From the NCBI GenBank assembly GCA_049999725.1, contig JBNGIS010036669.1, positions 1 to 46,632 on the forward strand: a stretch of DNA of 46,632 nt. The letters are read 5' to 3'. This document shows, piece by piece, positions 45,903 to 46,632 of this stretch. Under the pieces are notes generated by a model. The model did not search any database and had not been told where the DNA came from. It worked only from the letters and a program-made list of their open reading frames with translations. How positions within the stretch are numbered: position 1 is the first letter of the stretch; the number at the start of each line of letters is the position of its first letter. The translations under genes were made by a program, and so were the position numbers. The stretch comes from Haplomitrium mnioides (taxonomy: Eukaryota; Marchantiophyta; Haplomitriopsida; Calobryales).

Positions 45903-45989
45903 CTGAAAAAAAGGAAGAAAAGAATTTAACGTTAGACAAAATAATAACCAGACATAAAGAAACAGAAAAACTCATAAAAAACAAGTTTG

Positions 45990-46190
45990 CAATTGACAAA
46001 GAGGTCCATACGCGCATGGACTCTGAGGTTCAAGCGCTTGGACTCTGAGGTTCAAGCGCTTGGACTCTGAGGTCCAAGCATGACTGTCTTCGAATTCCCT
46101 GCACGTCTTGACTCTGAAGTCCATGCGCGCATGGACTTCAGGGTTCTTGCGCAACTGGATTTCAGAGTCCCTACTTGCATAGACACCCTA
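45990..46190. repeat. Palindromic repeat array in intron 1
   Basis: Seven or eight phrases such as CATGCGCGCATGGACTTCAG, CATACGCGCATGGACTCTGA and AAGCGCTTGGACTCTGAGGT. The part 46021-46077 is a near-perfect triple of a 24-25 bp unit. It fills much of the intron 46244-45903. Confidence 0.88.
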
Positions 46191-46244
46191 AGAGAAAGCG
46201 CTAAGTATTTAAAAAAGAATAAGAGAAAAGAGTTCGGAACTCAC

Positions 46245-46605
46245 CTTTCCATCTTCTCTTGACGCCTTTAGATTCGCCGCAAATAAATCTCTCTCCTTGT
46301 ATTCTGAGAAGTCAAATCGCTTTCGACTTGCAGAATACAACGTAATTGAGTCTTTGGCTTGCACAAGCAGCCCGATGCTGGCCTTCTTTCCTTCTGGGAT
46401 CATAGAAATTTGAACTACTAGACCCAAATTAAACTTTTCACTTTCACTTGCAAAAAAGGTAAAGATGATGATCTGCGTCTCTCAAGGAATAGAAATTGAA
46501 TAACCAATTCCAACCCAAATGGGAAGGCTCTAGAGCCTTGATAACGTCCAAATACCTATAAGGCTTTTCTTTGGGAGTGGCGGAAACATTTCCTTGAGAG
46601 GCCAT
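46245..46605 (-). pseudogene. Exon 1: N-terminal domain of unknown function
   Basis: ATG at 46605 starts MASQGNVSATPKEKPYRYL. The 3' part of the exon reads in a different frame as NLGLVVQISMIPEGKK, SIGLLVQAKDSITLYSAS and FDFSEYKERDLFAANL, up to DGK at the donor AAAG|GTGAGT (46245/46244). The in-frame path backwards meets TGA near 46466, and the ATG frame ends soon after, so one or two small indels lie between about 46450 and 46530. The alternating hydrophobic pattern suggests beta strands, but I recognise no family. The phase at the donor is 0 and fits exon 2. Confidence 0.65.
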
Positions 46606-46632
46606 TGTCTAGACACAAAAAAATGATGTTTT

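Larger units (their letters stand above)
42639..46605 (-). pseudogene. ParB-like domain fused to beta-class amino-DNA-methyltransferase, four exons, broken
   Basis: Minus-strand gene with start ATG at 46605 (MASQGNVSATPKEKP) and final TGA at 42641-42639. Proposed exons: 46605-46245, 45902-44429, 43917-43355, 43256-42639, with GT-AG introns. Domain order: unknown N-terminal part; Lys/Ser/Pro-rich linker; ParB-like domain; then a methyltransferase with motif IV before motifs X and I, the beta-class order of N4-cytosine and N6-adenine enzymes. Such ParB-methyltransferase fusions are known from phages and bacteria; in a plant gene with introns this is unusual. Premature stops occur at 45896, 44984, 43770, 42910 and 42716, with shifts in exons 1, 2 and 4, so it is a pseudogene in this assembly. 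An intact relative elsewhere in the genome is likely. The domain call rests on motifs only. Confidence 0.8.

Noticed and set aside
42639-46605. RNA editing (U-to-C) as the way to restore TAG and TGA to Gln and Arg codons
   Set aside because: Such editing is known from organelle transcripts of ferns and hornworts. The window is nuclear in character, and retrotransposons here show the same stops, so decay by C-to-T is simpler.

Overview
The window is nuclear DNA of a land plant with a large, repeat-rich genome. The evidence is LTR retrotransposons of the plant Copia and Ty3 types, long AT-rich satellite arrays, and a gene split by GT-AG introns. I see no ordinary single-copy host gene that would fix the species. 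A non-flowering plant (fern, lycophyte or gymnosperm) is my guess, at low confidence.

Layout. 1-5429 is the 3' part of a Copia element on the + strand (element 1), ending in a 190-bp LTR. 5440-6828 is a truncated Ty3 element (end of RNase H plus integrase), followed to about 10300 by noncoding LTR/leader-like DNA. 10300-11950 is AT-rich and holds a 52-bp tandem repeat. 11960-15083, 22606-27974 and 38036-39868 are three blocks (A, B, C) of one 58-bp satellite, all in the same orientation and with higher-order structure. Block A is followed by 1.8 kb of noncoding DNA and then a second, heavily decayed Copia element on + (element 2, 16857-22605), whose 131-bp LTR directly abuts block B. Block B runs into the broken RNase H end of a third Copia element on the - strand (element 3, 27975-36068). 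Element 3 is split by about 3.7 kb of GC-rich DNA (30920-34655) that contains a 100-N assembly gap.

The most interesting part is 40.2-46.6 kb, minus strand. It holds a multi-exon gene, now broken, that encodes an unknown N-terminal domain, a ParB/sulfiredoxin-like domain (motif GGNHS) and a bacterial-type beta-class amino-DNA-methyltransferase: motif IV DIPYG, then motif X QK, then motif I DLCFGSGT. Its last two exons are tandemly duplicated downstream. Arrays of a palindromic repeat with core CATGCGCGCATG sit in its introns and at the duplication joints. Where the two copies differ at a premature stop, one copy usually has CAG, CAA or CGA and the other TAG or TGA, which is the trace expected from C-to-T decay of methylated CHG and CG sites.

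The three Copia elements share a second unusual trait. Their reverse transcriptase carries a spacer between the TAYLYG/IYMKAP block and the IYGLK block that encodes repeated Gly-Pro-x-Val units. At DNA level these are short hairpins of the form GGAC-CTNNN-GTCC. The spacer has two units in element 3, a 114-bp multi-hairpin repeat in element 1 and about fifteen units in element 2. All three elements also have TAG at the same codon, in YGLK*SG. Nothing in the window looks like an intact, functional protein gene.
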